DNA from: Crocinitomicaceae bacterium
GTDB lineage: Bacteria > Bacteroidota > Bacteroidia > Flavobacteriales_D > Crocinitomicaceae
DNA length: 64,000 nucleotides
Direction of reading: 5' to 3'
NCBI GenBank assembly: GCA_023262855.1
Contig: JALQYQ010000004.1
Span: forward strand, 44,841-108,840
The notes under the pieces are model-generated. The model ran no database searches and was not told the origin of the DNA. It worked only from the letters and a program-made list of their open reading frames with translations. The position numbers were made by a program, and so were the translations under genes. How positions within the stretch are numbered: the first letter of the stretch is position 1; each line of letters begins with the position of its first letter. Shown here piece after piece: positions 7,900 to 16,216 of the stretch.

Positions 7900-8173
7900 G
7901 TTTGTAAAAATTTAAAAAGTTTGAAAAATTTGTTAACTGTCTGATCAGAAGTCGTTTTCTGAATTCGACGATGCAAAGTTGTGGCGCTTCAATTTCGCGA
8001 TTCGGTTATTTGTCGTTTTCTTTCGATTGTTTTTCGTTTGTTGTCGGTTATTACCGTTTTTAATATTGATTATCAGTCTTTTAAATCATTTTATAAATTT
8101 TAAAAAAATTCAAACTTTTTTAGAGAATTTTGGAAATCAATTCAATATCTTTGAAAGACAAAAACAAATTCAA
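7900..8173. other. AT-rich divergent intergenic region
   Basis: About 270 bases separate the divergent ssb cluster and the MORN gene. The open frame that runs through part of it from 7979 has the look of poly-T translation and no homology I recognise, so I do not call it coding. TATCTTTG at 8146-8153 is a good -7 element for the MORN gene; no TTG stands at the right distance. I see nothing else here. Confidence 0.5.
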
Positions 8174-8593
8174 ATGAAAAAAGTCCTATTTCTCATTTTA
8201 CTATCGATTTCAGTTTTCAGCGTCGAAGCGTACTCTCAAAGTGTTGGAGATACTGTGTTTTATGAATCCGGTGACAAATACATCGGTGAAATGCAAAATG
8301 GTTTAGCCAATGGTTTTGGAAAAATGTTCTGGGCTGATGGTGCTTTTTACGAAGGAAACTGGAAAAACAACTACCAAAATGGTAAAGGAAAAATGGTTTG
8401 GGCGACTGGTGAAACGTACGAAGGTAACTGGGTAATGGGATTGCAAAATGGAAAAGGATCAATGTCTTGGGTCAACGGAGATTATTACGAAGGTGGATTT
8501 GTTGATGGCTTACTTGAAGGAAAAGGAACCTTATGGTTTGCAAACGGCATCGTTCAAAAAGGAAAATGGAAGGCAAATAATTTTGTTCCATAA
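8174..8593 (+). CDS. Secreted MORN-repeat protein
   Basis: A 139-residue protein starting at the ATG at 8174 with a signal peptide ending near VEAYSQ; a longer frame upstream is rejected because the signal peptide and a -7 promoter element fix the start. The mature part is four to five MORN repeats of about 23 residues, each with the pattern Y.G.W..G...GKG, for example FYEGNWKNNYQNGKGKMVW. MORN repeats form elongated beta-hairpin sheets and usually mediate protein or membrane contact. Here it is probably periplasmic or outer-membrane-attached. It lies 48 bases before a histidine kinase gene on the same strand; a functional link is possible but unproven. Confidence 0.8.
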   Translation: MKKVLFLILLSISVFSVEAYSQSVGDTVFYESGDKYIGEMQNGLANGFGKMFWADGAFYEGNWKNNYQNGKGKMVWATGETYEGNWVMGLQNGKGSMSWVNGDYYEGGFVDGLLEGKGTLWFANGIVQKGKWKANNFVP

Positions 8594-8641
8594 GATTATG
8601 GAAAATTAATCGTATCTTCATTCCTCATCGATTCTTAAATT

Positions 8642-9856
8642 GTGCTATTCTTTAAAGAACCAAAACACTCGTACACTGATTTCTACGACATCGCTCGTTT
8701 CAATTCGGCATGGAGAGTAAATATCATTCTGTGCATTGGACTATTTTTAATCTCAACCTTTTTCTCCTTTTTTAGTGTCATTGCATTTATCCAATATTTC
8801 TCTGGATTTTTAATTTCACTGACTGGATTAACCTATTTGTTTGTTACAAAACGATTCATCATTGTATCCTATTTCAATGTAATTGCCGCATTGCTTTTGG
8901 TGATATCTTCCATGTTTTTTGTCCGAAACAATCCGCATATTATTGAACCATTGTGGTTGATTATCATTGCAATTTTCGCTTATTTCAATTTAGGGAAAAC
9001 CGTCGGACATGCTGTTTTGACCATCATTTCTGTTTCGATTTCTTTCTATTTTTATTTCTTTCTAAATGATAATGAGACATTGCAGGAGCCTTATTCAACC
9101 ATGCAATTAATAGGACTAATACTCGAATTTTCGATGTGTATGTTCATTATTGGCTATTTCATTCACATTTTCATTAATACTACTGCGCACGCCGAAGGTA
9201 AATTTCGACAAGCTAACGAAGAATTGAATGAGCAATACAAAATGATTCGATTGCAAAACGAAGAAAAAACAGTTCTTCTTCAAGAAATTCACCACCGTGT
9301 AAAAAATAATCTTCAAGTAATTACAAGTCTATTGCGGCTTCAATCTGCCGAAATCGAATCGGAAGATGCGAAAGTACATTTCAATGATGCTATTAATCGC
9401 GTGATGACCATGTCTTTGATTCACCAAAAGATGTATCAAGAAAAAAACTTGTCGCAAATGGACGCTTCGGATTATTTCAAAACACTTATCGACGATTTAA
9501 TTCGATCATCATCCGTTCAATTACCGATTCAAGTAAATGTGACTTCCAACTTAGACAAAGTCGGTTCTAAAACGATTGTTCCTTTGGCGCTACTTGTTGC
9601 TGAACTCGTTTCAAATTCAATGAAACACGCTTTCGAACAGCAAGGAAATATTCAAATCACGTTTTCTTCCAACGACGACAACCAGTTGAAGCTAATCTAT
9701 GAAGACAATGGTTCATGGAAAGAACAGGAAAACAAAGCGTCTTTCGGACTGCAATTGATTGAAACATTAACGGAACAACTCGACGGAGAGTATACTCGAA
9801 ATTCAACAGAAAAAGGAACGCAATATATTTTCAATCTGTCTAATCTTGATGATTAA
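8642..9856 (+). CDS. Membrane sensor histidine kinase (HisKA_2 type)
   Basis: 404 residues from a GTG start. The N-terminal half holds about six hydrophobic segments (residues ~25-180) forming a membrane sensor of unknown ligand. A short coiled coil (AEGKFRQANEELNEQYKMI) leads into a HisKA_2 dimerisation domain, EIHHRVKNNLQVI, with the phosphorylatable histidine at 217 or 218. The ATPase domain has the N box AELVSNSMKHAF, then YEDNGSW and FGLQLIETL. HisKA_2 kinases often signal to stand-alone receivers. No response regulator is adjacent; the nearest one in the window is 23 kb away. Its 3' end overlaps the convergent hydrolase gene by 17 bases. Confidence 0.88.
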   Translation: MLFFKEPKHSYTDFYDIARFNSAWRVNIILCIGLFLISTFFSFFSVIAFIQYFSGFLISLTGLTYLFVTKRFIIVSYFNVIAALLLVISSMFFVRNNPHIIEPLWLIIIAIFAYFNLGKTVGHAVLTIISVSISFYFYFFLNDNETLQEPYSTMQLIGLILEFSMCMFIIGYFIHIFINTTAHAEGKFRQANEELNEQYKMIRLQNEEKTVLLQEIHHRVKNNLQVITSLLRLQSAEIESEDAKVHFNDAINRVMTMSLIHQKMYQEKNLSQMDASDYFKTLIDDLIRSSSVQLPIQVNVTSNLDKVGSKTIVPLALLVAELVSNSMKHAFEQQGNIQITFSSNDDNQLKLIYEDNGSWKEQENKASFGLQLIETLTEQLDGEYTRNSTEKGTQYIFNLSNLDD

Positions 9857-10766
9857 GCGGCAATAGGAAAGCGTCCATAATTTTCAAAAATAAATCATGA
9901 TTATCCATTTGCGGAGCATGTCCGCAATTAGGTATTGATTCAAATTGAGCGTTCACCGCTTTTGCAAATTTCTCCCCTTCTCTCTTCGGAAATAATTCAT
10001 CATTCTCTCCCCAAATAACCAATGTTGGAATTTCTTTTATAGCGTTCAAATCAGAAATTCGATCCTTTTCAGCTGGTAAGGTTTGTAGCAAGAGACGCAA
10101 TTGACCGTGATATTGATCAAAAAACTCGGAATACATTTGTTTCAAAATAAACTTCGGAATTTGTGGTTTTTTATACGTCGACATATTGATCAAGCGCTGT
10201 AAATCTGTTGGTCGATCCATTACGAACAATTCATCAATTCTGGAAACACCATAATTTTTACATACAGTATCCAAATAAGAAACATTAAATGTAGATCCTG
10301 GACTATTTGCAATAACTAATTGCTTCACTTTCTCCGGATGTTGAGCCGCAAAATCCAACGCAATAAATCCACCATAACTTTGACCAATCAAGGTAGCTGA
10401 ATCAACTTTCAAGTAAGCCAATAACTTTTCCAACGCAGCAGTTTGCGTTAATAAATTGGCTTTTTCATTCGAATAACTTTTTCCAAACCACAACAAATCA
10501 TAGGTAATAACCGTGTGCGTTTTTGCATAATGCGCCAATTCGCGTTCCCAAGTCATCATGGCGTCTCCACCAAATCCGTGAATAAAAACCAAGGTTGGAC
10601 CCTGTCCGCCTTTCCAATACTTGATATGCAATGAATCTTGATCAAAATCTGCTGTTTCGATCGCTTCCTTTTTTAGGTTTTTCGCAGTTTGTCTATTTTT
10701 CATTCGAACCAAATTGCATGATCCAAGAATAAGAAGTGTAATGGCAAGTAGGAATTTTGATTTCAT
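9840..10766 (-). CDS. Alpha/beta hydrolase lipoprotein
   Basis: 308 residues starting at the ATG at 10766 (MKSKFLLA); the TTG three codons upstream is less likely. The N-terminus is a lipoprotein signal with lipobox ILGSC, so the enzyme is probably anchored in the envelope. The fold is a canonical alpha/beta hydrolase: oxyanion-hole HGFGGD, nucleophile elbow GQSYGG, acid in WGENDELFP and histidine in NCGHAPQMD. The substrate is unknown; the family includes esterases, lipases and C-C hydrolases. It has its own promoter-like sequence overlapping the start of the divergent ribE and converges on the histidine kinase gene. Confidence 0.85.
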   Translation of the reverse strand: MKSKFLLAITLLILGSCNLVRMKNRQTAKNLKKEAIETADFDQDSLHIKYWKGGQGPTLVFIHGFGGDAMMTWERELAHYAKTHTVITYDLLWFGKSYSNEKANLLTQTAALEKLLAYLKVDSATLIGQSYGGFIALDFAAQHPEKVKQLVIANSPGSTFNVSYLDTVCKNYGVSRIDELFVMDRPTDLQRLINMSTYKKPQIPKFILKQMYSEFFDQYHGQLRLLLQTLPAEKDRISDLNAIKEIPTLVIWGENDELFPKREGEKFAKAVNAQFESIPNCGHAPQMDNHDLFLKIMDAFLLPLNHQD

Positions 10767-10801
10767 GAATGGCAAACTGTTAAATTTGAAGTAACTTTAT
10801 G

Positions 10802-10835
10802 CAAAAATACAATGTTTACAGGAATCATAGAACAA
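10802..10835 (-). promoter_or_regulatory. Possible promoter for the hydrolase gene
   Basis: On the minus strand TATTTTTG (complement of 10802-10809) fits TAnnTTTG. A TTG (complement of 10833-10835) lies 23 bases upstream, at the long end of the accepted spacing. The -33 element would lie inside the start of ribE. Confidence 0.4.
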
Positions 10836-11390
10836 CTGGGAGTAGTTAAATCCATTCGTAAGGAAGGAGAAAATATTCATTTTACACTAGAGGCAGCTTT
10901 CACCAACGAATTGAAAATCGATCAAAGTGTGGCTCACAATGGCTGTTGCTTGACAGTTGTAGAAATTTCAGGTAACGAATACGTTGTAACTGCCATTCAA
11001 GAAACATTGATTAAAACAAATTTAGGTTCTTGGAAAGAAGGAACAAAGGTGAATTTGGAGCGATGCATGCAAATGAATGGTCGTTTGGATGGACACATTG
11101 TTCAAGGACATGTTGATACTACAGGAACATGCATCAATATTGAAGATCAAGACGGAAGCTGGAAATACACGTTTCGTTATAATTCGAACGATTTAACTGT
11201 AGAAAAAGGTTCAATTACAATCAACGGAACAAGTTTAACGGTTGTCGATTCTAAAACCAATGAGTTTTCAGTTTGTATTATTCCTTATACCTACGAACAC
11301 ACGAACTTTCACACCTTAGAAGTAGGAGCTACCGTTAATTTAGAATTTGATATTATCGGGAAATACGTTGCGAAGATGTTGGGGAAGTGA
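10812..11390 (+). CDS. ribE: Riboflavin synthase, alpha subunit
   Basis: 192 residues with the invariant N-terminus MFTGIIE and two tandem lumazine-binding beta-barrel domains (about 1-88 and 89-185). The second half repeats the pattern of the first: AHNGCCLTVVE in domain one and TINGTSLTVVD in domain two; GRLDGHIVQGHVD links them. The enzyme dismutates two molecules of 6,7-dimethyl-8-ribityllumazine to riboflavin and the pyrimidine precursor. It normally works as a trimer. The rest of the rib pathway is not in this window, so the gene stands alone here. No FMN riboswitch is visible in the 45-base gap upstream. Confidence 0.95.
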   Translation: MFTGIIEQLGVVKSIRKEGENIHFTLEAAFTNELKIDQSVAHNGCCLTVVEISGNEYVVTAIQETLIKTNLGSWKEGTKVNLERCMQMNGRLDGHIVQGHVDTTGTCINIEDQDGSWKYTFRYNSNDLTVEKGSITINGTSLTVVDSKTNEFSVCIIPYTYEHTNFHTLEVGATVNLEFDIIGKYVAKMLGK

Positions 11391-11396
11391 TGTAAA

Positions 11397-11741
11397 TTAT
11401 TTACTTTTTAATAAAAGTATCTCTTTTTCCAACAAATCTGTTTTGATTTTTAAGCTTTGAACTTCTTGAATCAACATGTACAATTGATGCGCGATGTTCG
11501 AACTACCATTCTCAACTGTTGACTCCTCAACCACAGGTATTTCTGTTGTCAACAAATCTTCAATAAACAATTCTAAAATTCCAGCAATTTGGTACAATCG
11601 AGTTACAGAAATATCGGTTATTCCTCTTTCAATGTTGGAATAAGCAGCTACGGTAATATTCAGCTCATCAGCCATATTTTGCTGACTTAAATTTTTTGCT
11701 AATCGAGCTAAACGTATTTTCTCTGCTACCTTTTGTTTCAC
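11397..11741 (-). CDS. XRE-family transcriptional regulator
   Basis: 114 residues. An N-terminal helix-turn-helix of the Cro/CI type occupies residues ~5-62 (IRLARLAKNLSQQNMADELN, then AAYSNIERG and ISVTRLYQIAGIL). The remainder is a polar helical tail ending in a leucine-rich coiled coil that probably dimerises. Target genes are unknown. It is divergent from the lipoprotein genes at 11961 onward, with 219 bases between, and two copies of ACGTGAT (11753-11759 and 11882-11888) lie in that gap. Control of itself and of the neighbouring lipoprotein cluster is a reasonable inference only. It converges on ribE. Confidence 0.85.
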   Translation of the reverse strand: MKQKVAEKIRLARLAKNLSQQNMADELNITVAAYSNIERGITDISVTRLYQIAGILELFIEDLLTTEIPVVEESTVENGSSNIAHQLYMLIQEVQSLKIKTDLLEKEILLLKSK

Positions 11742-11827
11742 GATGTAAAATTACGTGATAGCGGATACACGAATGTAGCAGTATGAATTGATTTATTTTA
11801 GTTTTACTTTTCTTTTTTTAGTTTTAA

Positions 11828-11858
11828 TTTGTTTTTATGTGTTTTTCGTATAAATTTG
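11828..11858 (+). promoter_or_regulatory. Promoter for the 11961 lipoprotein cluster
   Basis: TTTG at 11828-11831, a 19-base spacer and TAAATTTG at 11851-11858 form a textbook Bacteroidota promoter. The transcript would carry a leader of about 95 bases containing one of two ACGTGAT copies that flank the region. Confidence 0.7.
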
Positions 11859-11960
11859 TTTATCATATTGAAAACCACCTAACGTGATTATTAATTCAAA
11901 AAACTAATACACGCGGAAACCGAAAAGCGTTACGAGTAGGACTAAACTAAAAATCAAAAA

Positions 11961-12269
11961 ATGAAAAAACTAATTTTATTTGCAGGATTGGCATTAACAA
12001 CATTATCATGCAATAAAGTGAAAACAGGTGATGTAACATTTTGGCAAGCAACTGGCAGTGGCACTGGAATTACAGTTGTAAGTCTAGATGGAATTTCTTC
12101 CAACATAACTAGTGAATATACATCAACTCCTTCTTGCGGGTCTGCTGGATGCGCCGTATTCAATGATTTAGAAGAAGGTACATATTCTTATTCAGCTTCA
12201 GATGGGACTAATAATTGGGCTGGAACCGTTACGGTAATCGAAGGATGTAATAGAGTTGAATTATACTAA
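11961..12269 (+). CDS. Small lipoprotein, function unknown
   Basis: 102 residues. A lipoprotein signal peptide (MKKLILFAGLALTTLSC) gives a mature protein starting at Cys17. The mature part is small, Gly/Ser/Thr-rich and probably all-beta; it has three further cysteines (two in PSCGSAGCAVF, one in EGCNRVELY). I do not recognise a family. It is the first gene after a strong promoter and lies 10 bases before a second lipoprotein gene, so the two are probably co-transcribed. The cysteines suggest a disulfide-stabilised periplasmic domain. Confidence 0.7.
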   Translation: MKKLILFAGLALTTLSCNKVKTGDVTFWQATGSGTGITVVSLDGISSNITSEYTSTPSCGSAGCAVFNDLEEGTYSYSASDGTNNWAGTVTVIEGCNRVELY

Positions 12270-12279
12270 TTTATAAATT

Positions 12280-12591
12280 ATGAAAAAACTAAAATTTCTG
12301 TTTCTACAATTATCAGTATTGCTAATTGTAACATCGTGCATGACCACAAAAACGCCTGTAGGAAATTACATGGAAACACCAGGGAAAGAAGTAACTTTTG
12401 ACAAAGGAAAACAATTCTGGCTTTTCTGGGGATTAGTTCCACTTGGAAGAACGCATGTTAACACTCCACAAGACGGAAATTGTCAGGTCGTTACAAAATA
12501 TAAATTCGTAGATGTTCTGATTTTTGGAGTAACTGGAGGAATTGTCTCTTCTTATTCCATAAAAGTTGAAACGAAAAAAGCTGAACAATAA
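12280..12591 (+). CDS. Bor-like lipoprotein
   Basis: 103 residues with a lipobox at VTSC (Cys20). The mature part, with [18 protein letters not shown], then a cysteine and [26 protein letters not shown], resembles the Bor/Iss group of small outer-membrane lipoproteins in layout: a hydrophobic first strand, a central Cys, a Gly-rich hydrophobic segment and a terminal charged strand. Bor family members raise serum survival in enterobacteria, but in free-living Bacteroidota no role is established. The assignment rests on pattern only. It is the second gene of the cluster starting at 11961. Confidence 0.55.
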   Translation: MKKLKFLFLQLSVLLIVTSCMTTKTPVGNYMETPGKEVTFDKGKQFWLFWGLVPLGRTHVNTPQDGNCQVVTKYKFVDVLIFGVTGGIVSSYSIKVETKKAEQ

Positions 12592-12601
12592 AAAATCAAT
12601 C

Positions 12602-13333
12602 ATGAAAAATTACTTACTATTATTTTCCATTATTTGTGCAATAAGTTCTTGTACCGTTGAAAAAAGACTCTATAATTCTGGATTAAATGTTCAGTGGAAT
12701 AAAAATAGAAATTCCATATCTAAAGAAGATTATTCAACCACAGAAGAAACTAATTCAATTGATCAAAATCGAACAGAAAATTCTATGCTTTCGGATGAAC
12801 AAGAGAAGCATTTTTTAGGAGATGAACCATTATCTGAAGACAATACATCAATATTAAAAACTTCTGATGTCAAAAATTTAATTACATCAAACACTTCTGA
12901 AGAAGAGTGTGATTTAATAACATTAAAAAATGGAGATGAAATTTCAGCAAACATAGTAGAAATCGGTTCTTCTGAAATAAAATATAAAAAGTGCAATCAA
13001 AATGATTCACCATTAATATCAATTAATAAAAAAGAAGTTTTGATGGTGAAATATAAAGACGGTGAAAAACAAGTCTTTTCAAATAATTCAAAAGATCCAT
13101 TGGCTAGTGAATTATCTCCAGAGAATGGTGGGAAAAGTCAAATTGTTGCTTTCATACTTTGTTTATTAATAGGTGTTATTGGTATACATAGATTTTATCT
13201 GGGACATATCGGAATAGGAATTCTTTACCTTTTAACAGCTGGACTTTGTGGAATAGGTGTTTTAGTTGATCTAATATTAATTCTTACTGGTTCTTTAAAA
13301 CCAAAAGACGGTGAATACGAAAAAACTTTCTAG
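12602..13333 (+). CDS. Lipoprotein with C-terminal TM2 domain
   Basis: 243 residues from the ATG at 12602; an upstream in-frame extension overlaps the previous gene and lacks a signal. A lipobox at AISSC is followed by [17 protein letters not shown] long acidic, Ser/Asn-rich linker and a small [14 protein letters not shown] beta domain follow. A TM2 domain takes up about residues 178-235, with two membrane helices joined by [15 protein letters not shown]2 domains are common and poorly understood. A lipoprotein signal plus C-terminal helices would tie the protein to a membrane at both ends. The region after the lipobox resembles that of the lipoprotein at 46854. The gene overlaps the next by 23 bases. 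Confidence 0.75.
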   Translation: MKNYLLLFSIICAISSCTVEKRLYNSGLNVQWNKNRNSISKEDYSTTEETNSIDQNRTENSMLSDEQEKHFLGDEPLSEDNTSILKTSDVKNLITSNTSEEECDLITLKNGDEISANIVEIGSSEIKYKKCNQNDSPLISINKKEVLMVKYKDGEKQVFSNNSKDPLASELSPENGGKSQIVAFILCLLIGVIGIHRFYLGHIGIGILYLLTAGLCGIGVLVDLILILTGSLKPKDGEYEKTF

Positions 13334-13619
13334 GTTATTAAATCTTTTATTTATAATCGGTTTCCCGACACTTTTACTAATATTATTAATTCTGCCAAGT
13401 AATTTTTTTGATAAAGGAGAATCAATATGCTTGTCAAAGCAACTATTTAATCAAACATGTTACGGATGTGGAATGACTAAGAGTATTCAACATTTAATAC
13501 ATTTAGAATGGTTAAAATCAATTGAATATAATAAGTTGAGCTCTTTTGTTTTGTTGATATTAAGCTCAATGTGGATTTATAAACTTTATTCTATTTTAAA
13601 TTTAAAGAGGCCGATTTAA
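13311..13619 (+). CDS. DUF2752 membrane protein
   Basis: 102 residues from a GTG start inside the end of the TM2 gene. Two hydrophobic helices (about 8-28 and 74-94) flank the DUF2752 signature: an early Cys ([10 protein letters not shown]) and then [19 protein letters not shown], the CxGCGxT pattern of the family. The function of DUF2752 is unknown; in my experience its genes often neighbour TM2 genes, as here. The overlap implies co-expression with the TM2 lipoprotein. A hairpin terminator overlaps its stop codon. Confidence 0.75.
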   Translation: MNTKKLSRLLNLLFIIGFPTLLLILLILPSNFFDKGESICLSKQLFNQTCYGCGMTKSIQHLIHLEWLKSIEYNKLSSFVLLILSSMWIYKLYSILNLKRPI

Positions 13620-13630
13620 TCGGTCTCTTT
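13604..13630. terminator. Bidirectional terminator
   Basis: A 12-pair stem, AAAGAGGCCGAT against ATCGGTCTCTTT (one G-T pair), has a three-base loop that holds the last base of the DUF2752 stop codon region. It sits between two convergent genes and can serve both. Confidence 0.75.
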
Positions 13631-14166
13631 CACTTCCAACTCTTCTCAATTCTTTTCTTCAAAATTTTTCTGAAGCGTTTAATCACCGTATCTCGGCTGG
13701 AAACATTTCCACATTTGATGATATCGCTTCCGATGAATTGACCGTTTCGATAAAACAAAAATTCAAAGCTTACAGAAACTACTTCATCGCGGTAAATTGG
13801 GAATAAATTCCCTGCGTTTAAGGCTGTTTTTAATTCATCGCGGCGGTATGTTTTTTTGAATTTCTTGTCATAACCACGAACAGAAACCAATACATACGTG
13901 TCAATTCCTTTTGCCGCAACAATCTTCTGAATTGAATCTGTTGCCAAAATAGAAGCATCTTCACCTAACTTTAAAATATTCAAGGAAGGAACTGCTTTGA
14001 TTCCAGCATCGGTTAACAATTCAGTTAAATTAATTTCAAGCGAATAACGGTCTTCTTCCTTGTCCAATTGTCCAACAACCAAGGCATTTTTCAATTGAAT
14101 GGATTCTTTTTGAGCGTTTACATTTACCGCCAGAAAAAGAAGTATTAGTAGTGCGAAATTTTTCAT
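13630..14166 (-). CDS. Exported protein of unknown function
   Basis: 178 residues from the ATG at 14166; another ATG two codons upstream is possible. A signal peptide ends near VNVNAQ. The mature domain (LKNALVVGQLDKEEDRYSLE, then DAGIKAVPSLNIL, IVAAKGIDTYVLVSVRGYD) has alternating strands and helices. It may resemble small periplasmic or outer-membrane-associated nucleotide-like folds, but I do not recognise it. It follows metF by 26 bases on the same strand and is probably the last gene of an ispD-metF transcript. No catalytic motif is evident. Confidence 0.65.
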   Translation of the reverse strand: MKNFALLILLFLAVNVNAQKESIQLKNALVVGQLDKEEDRYSLEINLTELLTDAGIKAVPSLNILKLGEDASILATDSIQKIVAAKGIDTYVLVSVRGYDKKFKKTYRRDELKTALNAGNLFPIYRDEVVSVSFEFLFYRNGQFIGSDIIKCGNVSSRDTVIKRFRKILKKRIEKSWK

Positions 14167-14192
14167 CTGCATTGGTTATTAGTTGGTATTAA

Positions 14193-15143
14193 TTAAAATA
14201 TTTCCTTCGCAATCGCTTTCACCATTGACGAATTTGACATGGTATAATAGTGAATACAAGGAACATTCGCTTCCTTTAATTCTTTCGATTGCTGAATTCC
14301 CCATTCAATGCCCAATTGTTCAACTTGCTTGTTGTCTTTGCATTTCAACAACTCTTTTGACAAAGCTTCAGGATAATCGATTTTGAAGAATTTCGGAAGG
14401 AAGGTAATGTGATCTAACGTTTTGATAGGTTTTAGACCTGGAATAATTGGAACGTTAATTCCTATTTCACGACAAGCCGCAACGAAATCAAAGTATTTTT
14501 GGTTATCGAAGAACATTTGCGTCACAATATAATCAGCTCCAGCATCCACTTTGGCTTTCAAATAATGTAAATCCGTCGTCATGTTCATCGCCTCAAAGTG
14601 CTTTTCAGGATAACCAGCTGTTCCAATACAAAAATCTGTTGGTTCCAACTGAATATCGTCCATCATGTAATTTCCATGATTCATTTCACCAATTTGATGA
14701 ATCAATTCAACGGCGTATTTGTGACCATCCTTGTGCGGACGAAAAGTTGCCTCCGTTTTAATTGAATCACCTCTTAGTGCAAGCACATTGTCAATTCCCA
14801 AGAATTGTAAATCTATCAAGGCATTTTCTGTTTCTTCCTTGCTGAAACCTCCACAAATTAAATGCGGAACTGCATCCACTTGGTATTTATTCATAATTGC
14901 AGCACAAATCCCAACTGTTCCCGGGCGTTTGCGAATGGCAATTTTTTCCAATAACCCGTTTTCACGTTCTTTGTAGATGAATTCTTCACGGTGATAAGTA
15001 ACATTCACAAAACGCGGCTTGAATTCCATTAAAGGGTCAATTCCATCGTAAATTGATTGAATACTTTTTCCTTTTAACGGAGGTAAAATTTCAAAAGAGA
15101 ATAAGGTGTCTTTTGCTTCTTTCAGGTGTTCTGTTACTTTCAT
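14193..15143 (-). CDS. metF: 5,10-Methylenetetrahydrofolate reductase
   Basis: 316 residues starting at MKVTEHL (15143); an in-frame ATG seven codons upstream is not needed. The TIM-barrel FAD enzyme reduces 5,10-methylene-THF to 5-methyl-THF for methionine synthesis. Family stretches are SFEILPPLKG near the N-terminus, NVTYH with the following REE, VPHLICGG, NVLALRGDS, VDAGADYIVTQMFFD and VPIIPGLKPI. Length is that of bacterial MetF. A -7 element TATCTTTG lies on the minus strand at 15162-15169 without a clear -33 TTG. No SAM riboswitch was found in the 56-base gap upstream. It follows ispD on the same strand. Confidence 0.95.
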   Translation of the reverse strand: MKVTEHLKEAKDTLFSFEILPPLKGKSIQSIYDGIDPLMEFKPRFVNVTYHREEFIYKERENGLLEKIAIRKRPGTVGICAAIMNKYQVDAVPHLICGGFSKEETENALIDLQFLGIDNVLALRGDSIKTEATFRPHKDGHKYAVELIHQIGEMNHGNYMMDDIQLEPTDFCIGTAGYPEKHFEAMNMTTDLHYLKAKVDAGADYIVTQMFFDNQKYFDFVAACREIGINVPIIPGLKPIKTLDHITFLPKFFKIDYPEALSKELLKCKDNKQVEQLGIEWGIQQSKELKEANVPCIHYYTMSNSSMVKAIAKEIF

Positions 15144-15199
15144 TTCTTTATTCGTGAAGTGCAAAGATACTTTAGAAATCGGAATTCGGAATTTTAGTG

Positions 15200-15877
15200 T
15201 TAAAAATTACCATTTTTTAAGAGGCATAACTCCGCGATTTTCAGATCAAAATGGGTTGTAATTTTAATGTTTTCTTCATTTCCTTCAACTAAGGTGATTG
15301 AATAACCTGCCTCTTCTACTAAACTGGCATCGTCTGTAATTGCGTCGTGAAAATCACGTTCATAAGCAGTTCTCAGCACAGCAGCTTTGAAAACTTGGGG
15401 CGTTTGCACCAAACAATAATTCGCTCTTGGAACGGCTTTCGATGCATCGTCAAACAAAACGCGCAAGGATTCCTTCACTGCCACAACTGGAATTACTTGT
15501 CCCTTTTCGAGCACCGTTTCAAAGCAATTGTTGATCGTTTGATGATTTACCAAAGGTCGAACGCCATCGTGCACTGCGATAAAATCTCCCTTACAAATCG
15601 ATAATGCGTTTTTTATGGAATGATAGCGTTCGGTTCCTCCATCAACAAGTTCGTGCGGAATTATGCATTGGTACTTTACTAGAAGTTCCTTCCAATAGTC
15701 CATCCAATCGTTTGGTAAAGTAATAATCAGTTGAGCGGATGCGTCGTAATCATGAAAAATTTCCAAGGTATGCAGCAAAATGGGTTTTCCTTGTACGAGC
15801 ATAAACTGCTTCGGAAGTGTTCCTCCCATGCGTTTACCTATTCCACCTGCTGTAATAATGATTGAAAATTGACTCAT
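15200..15877 (-). CDS. ispD: 2-C-Methyl-D-erythritol 4-phosphate cytidylyltransferase
   Basis: 225 residues. IspD transfers CMP from CTP to MEP in the non-mevalonate isoprenoid pathway. The N-terminal nucleotide-binding loop IITAGGIGKRMGG with PKQFMLVQGKPILLHTLE, then DFIAVHDGVRPLV and the TPQVFK and ITDDASLVE elements are all in place. Length is typical. Other MEP-pathway genes are absent from the window. It lies upstream of metF and downstream of a terminator that separates it from the small membrane gene at 15952. Confidence 0.95.
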   Translation of the reverse strand: MSQFSIIITAGGIGKRMGGTLPKQFMLVQGKPILLHTLEIFHDYDASAQLIITLPNDWMDYWKELLVKYQCIIPHELVDGGTERYHSIKNALSICKGDFIAVHDGVRPLVNHQTINNCFETVLEKGQVIPVVAVKESLRVLFDDASKAVPRANYCLVQTPQVFKAAVLRTAYERDFHDAITDDASLVEEAGYSITLVEGNEENIKITTHFDLKIAELCLLKNGNF

Positions 15878-15890
15878 GATTCAAATATAC

Positions 15891-15930
15891 AAAAACAAAA
15901 AAGGTTGTTGACTTTACAATCAACAACCTT
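15891..15930 (-). terminator. Rho-independent terminator
   Basis: An 11-pair perfect stem (AAGGTTGTTGA/TCAACAACCTT) is followed on the minus strand by a T-rich tract (complement of 15891-15900). It terminates the small membrane gene at 15952-16137 before ispD. Confidence 0.8.
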
Positions 15931-15951
15931 CACATATCTTAAAAACCCGAA

Positions 15952-16137
15952 TTATTTTAATTGATTCGGATCGTTTGCTGCTTTATCGTTTAATTTTTTC
16001 TGTGTTCTCAACCAGTAGAACAAACCAAAAAATCCAAGAACAATTACTGAATAGTTAAAGATGTTTCCAATATTATCATAGAACCAAGCTCCGTTCAATA
16101 ATTTCCCTAGTGAGTGCCAAAAATTATTCATAATCAT
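15952..16137 (-). CDS. Small single-helix membrane protein
   Basis: 61 residues. A short amphipathic N-terminus (NNFWHSLGKLLNGAWFYDNI) precedes one membrane helix, YSVIVLGFFGLFYWLRTQKK, and a polar C-terminus. The arrangement resembles small flavobacterial proteins annotated DUF6341, with the helix followed by K-K-x-N-D, but this is a memory-based match. Function is unknown. It is a single-gene unit with a strong terminator right behind it, which argues that the ORF is real. An alternative ATG lies two codons downstream. Confidence 0.6.
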   Translation of the reverse strand: MIMNNFWHSLGKLLNGAWFYDNIGNIFNYSVIVLGFFGLFYWLRTQKKLNDKAANDPNQLK

Positions 16138-16216
16138 TTTTTTAGTAGTACAAAGAAAATCATTTTTCTTAAATCAACACGCGATTGCCCGAAAATATTT
16201 ATCGCTCGGCAGAAAG

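Noticed and set aside
7979..8173. 65-codon N-terminal extension of the MORN protein
   Set aside because: The extension is translation of T-rich DNA, has a -7 promoter element inside it, and precedes a good signal peptide.
15144..15199. SAM riboswitch upstream of metF
   Set aside because: The 56-base gap is too short and lacks a conserved SAM-binding core; only a -7-like element is there.
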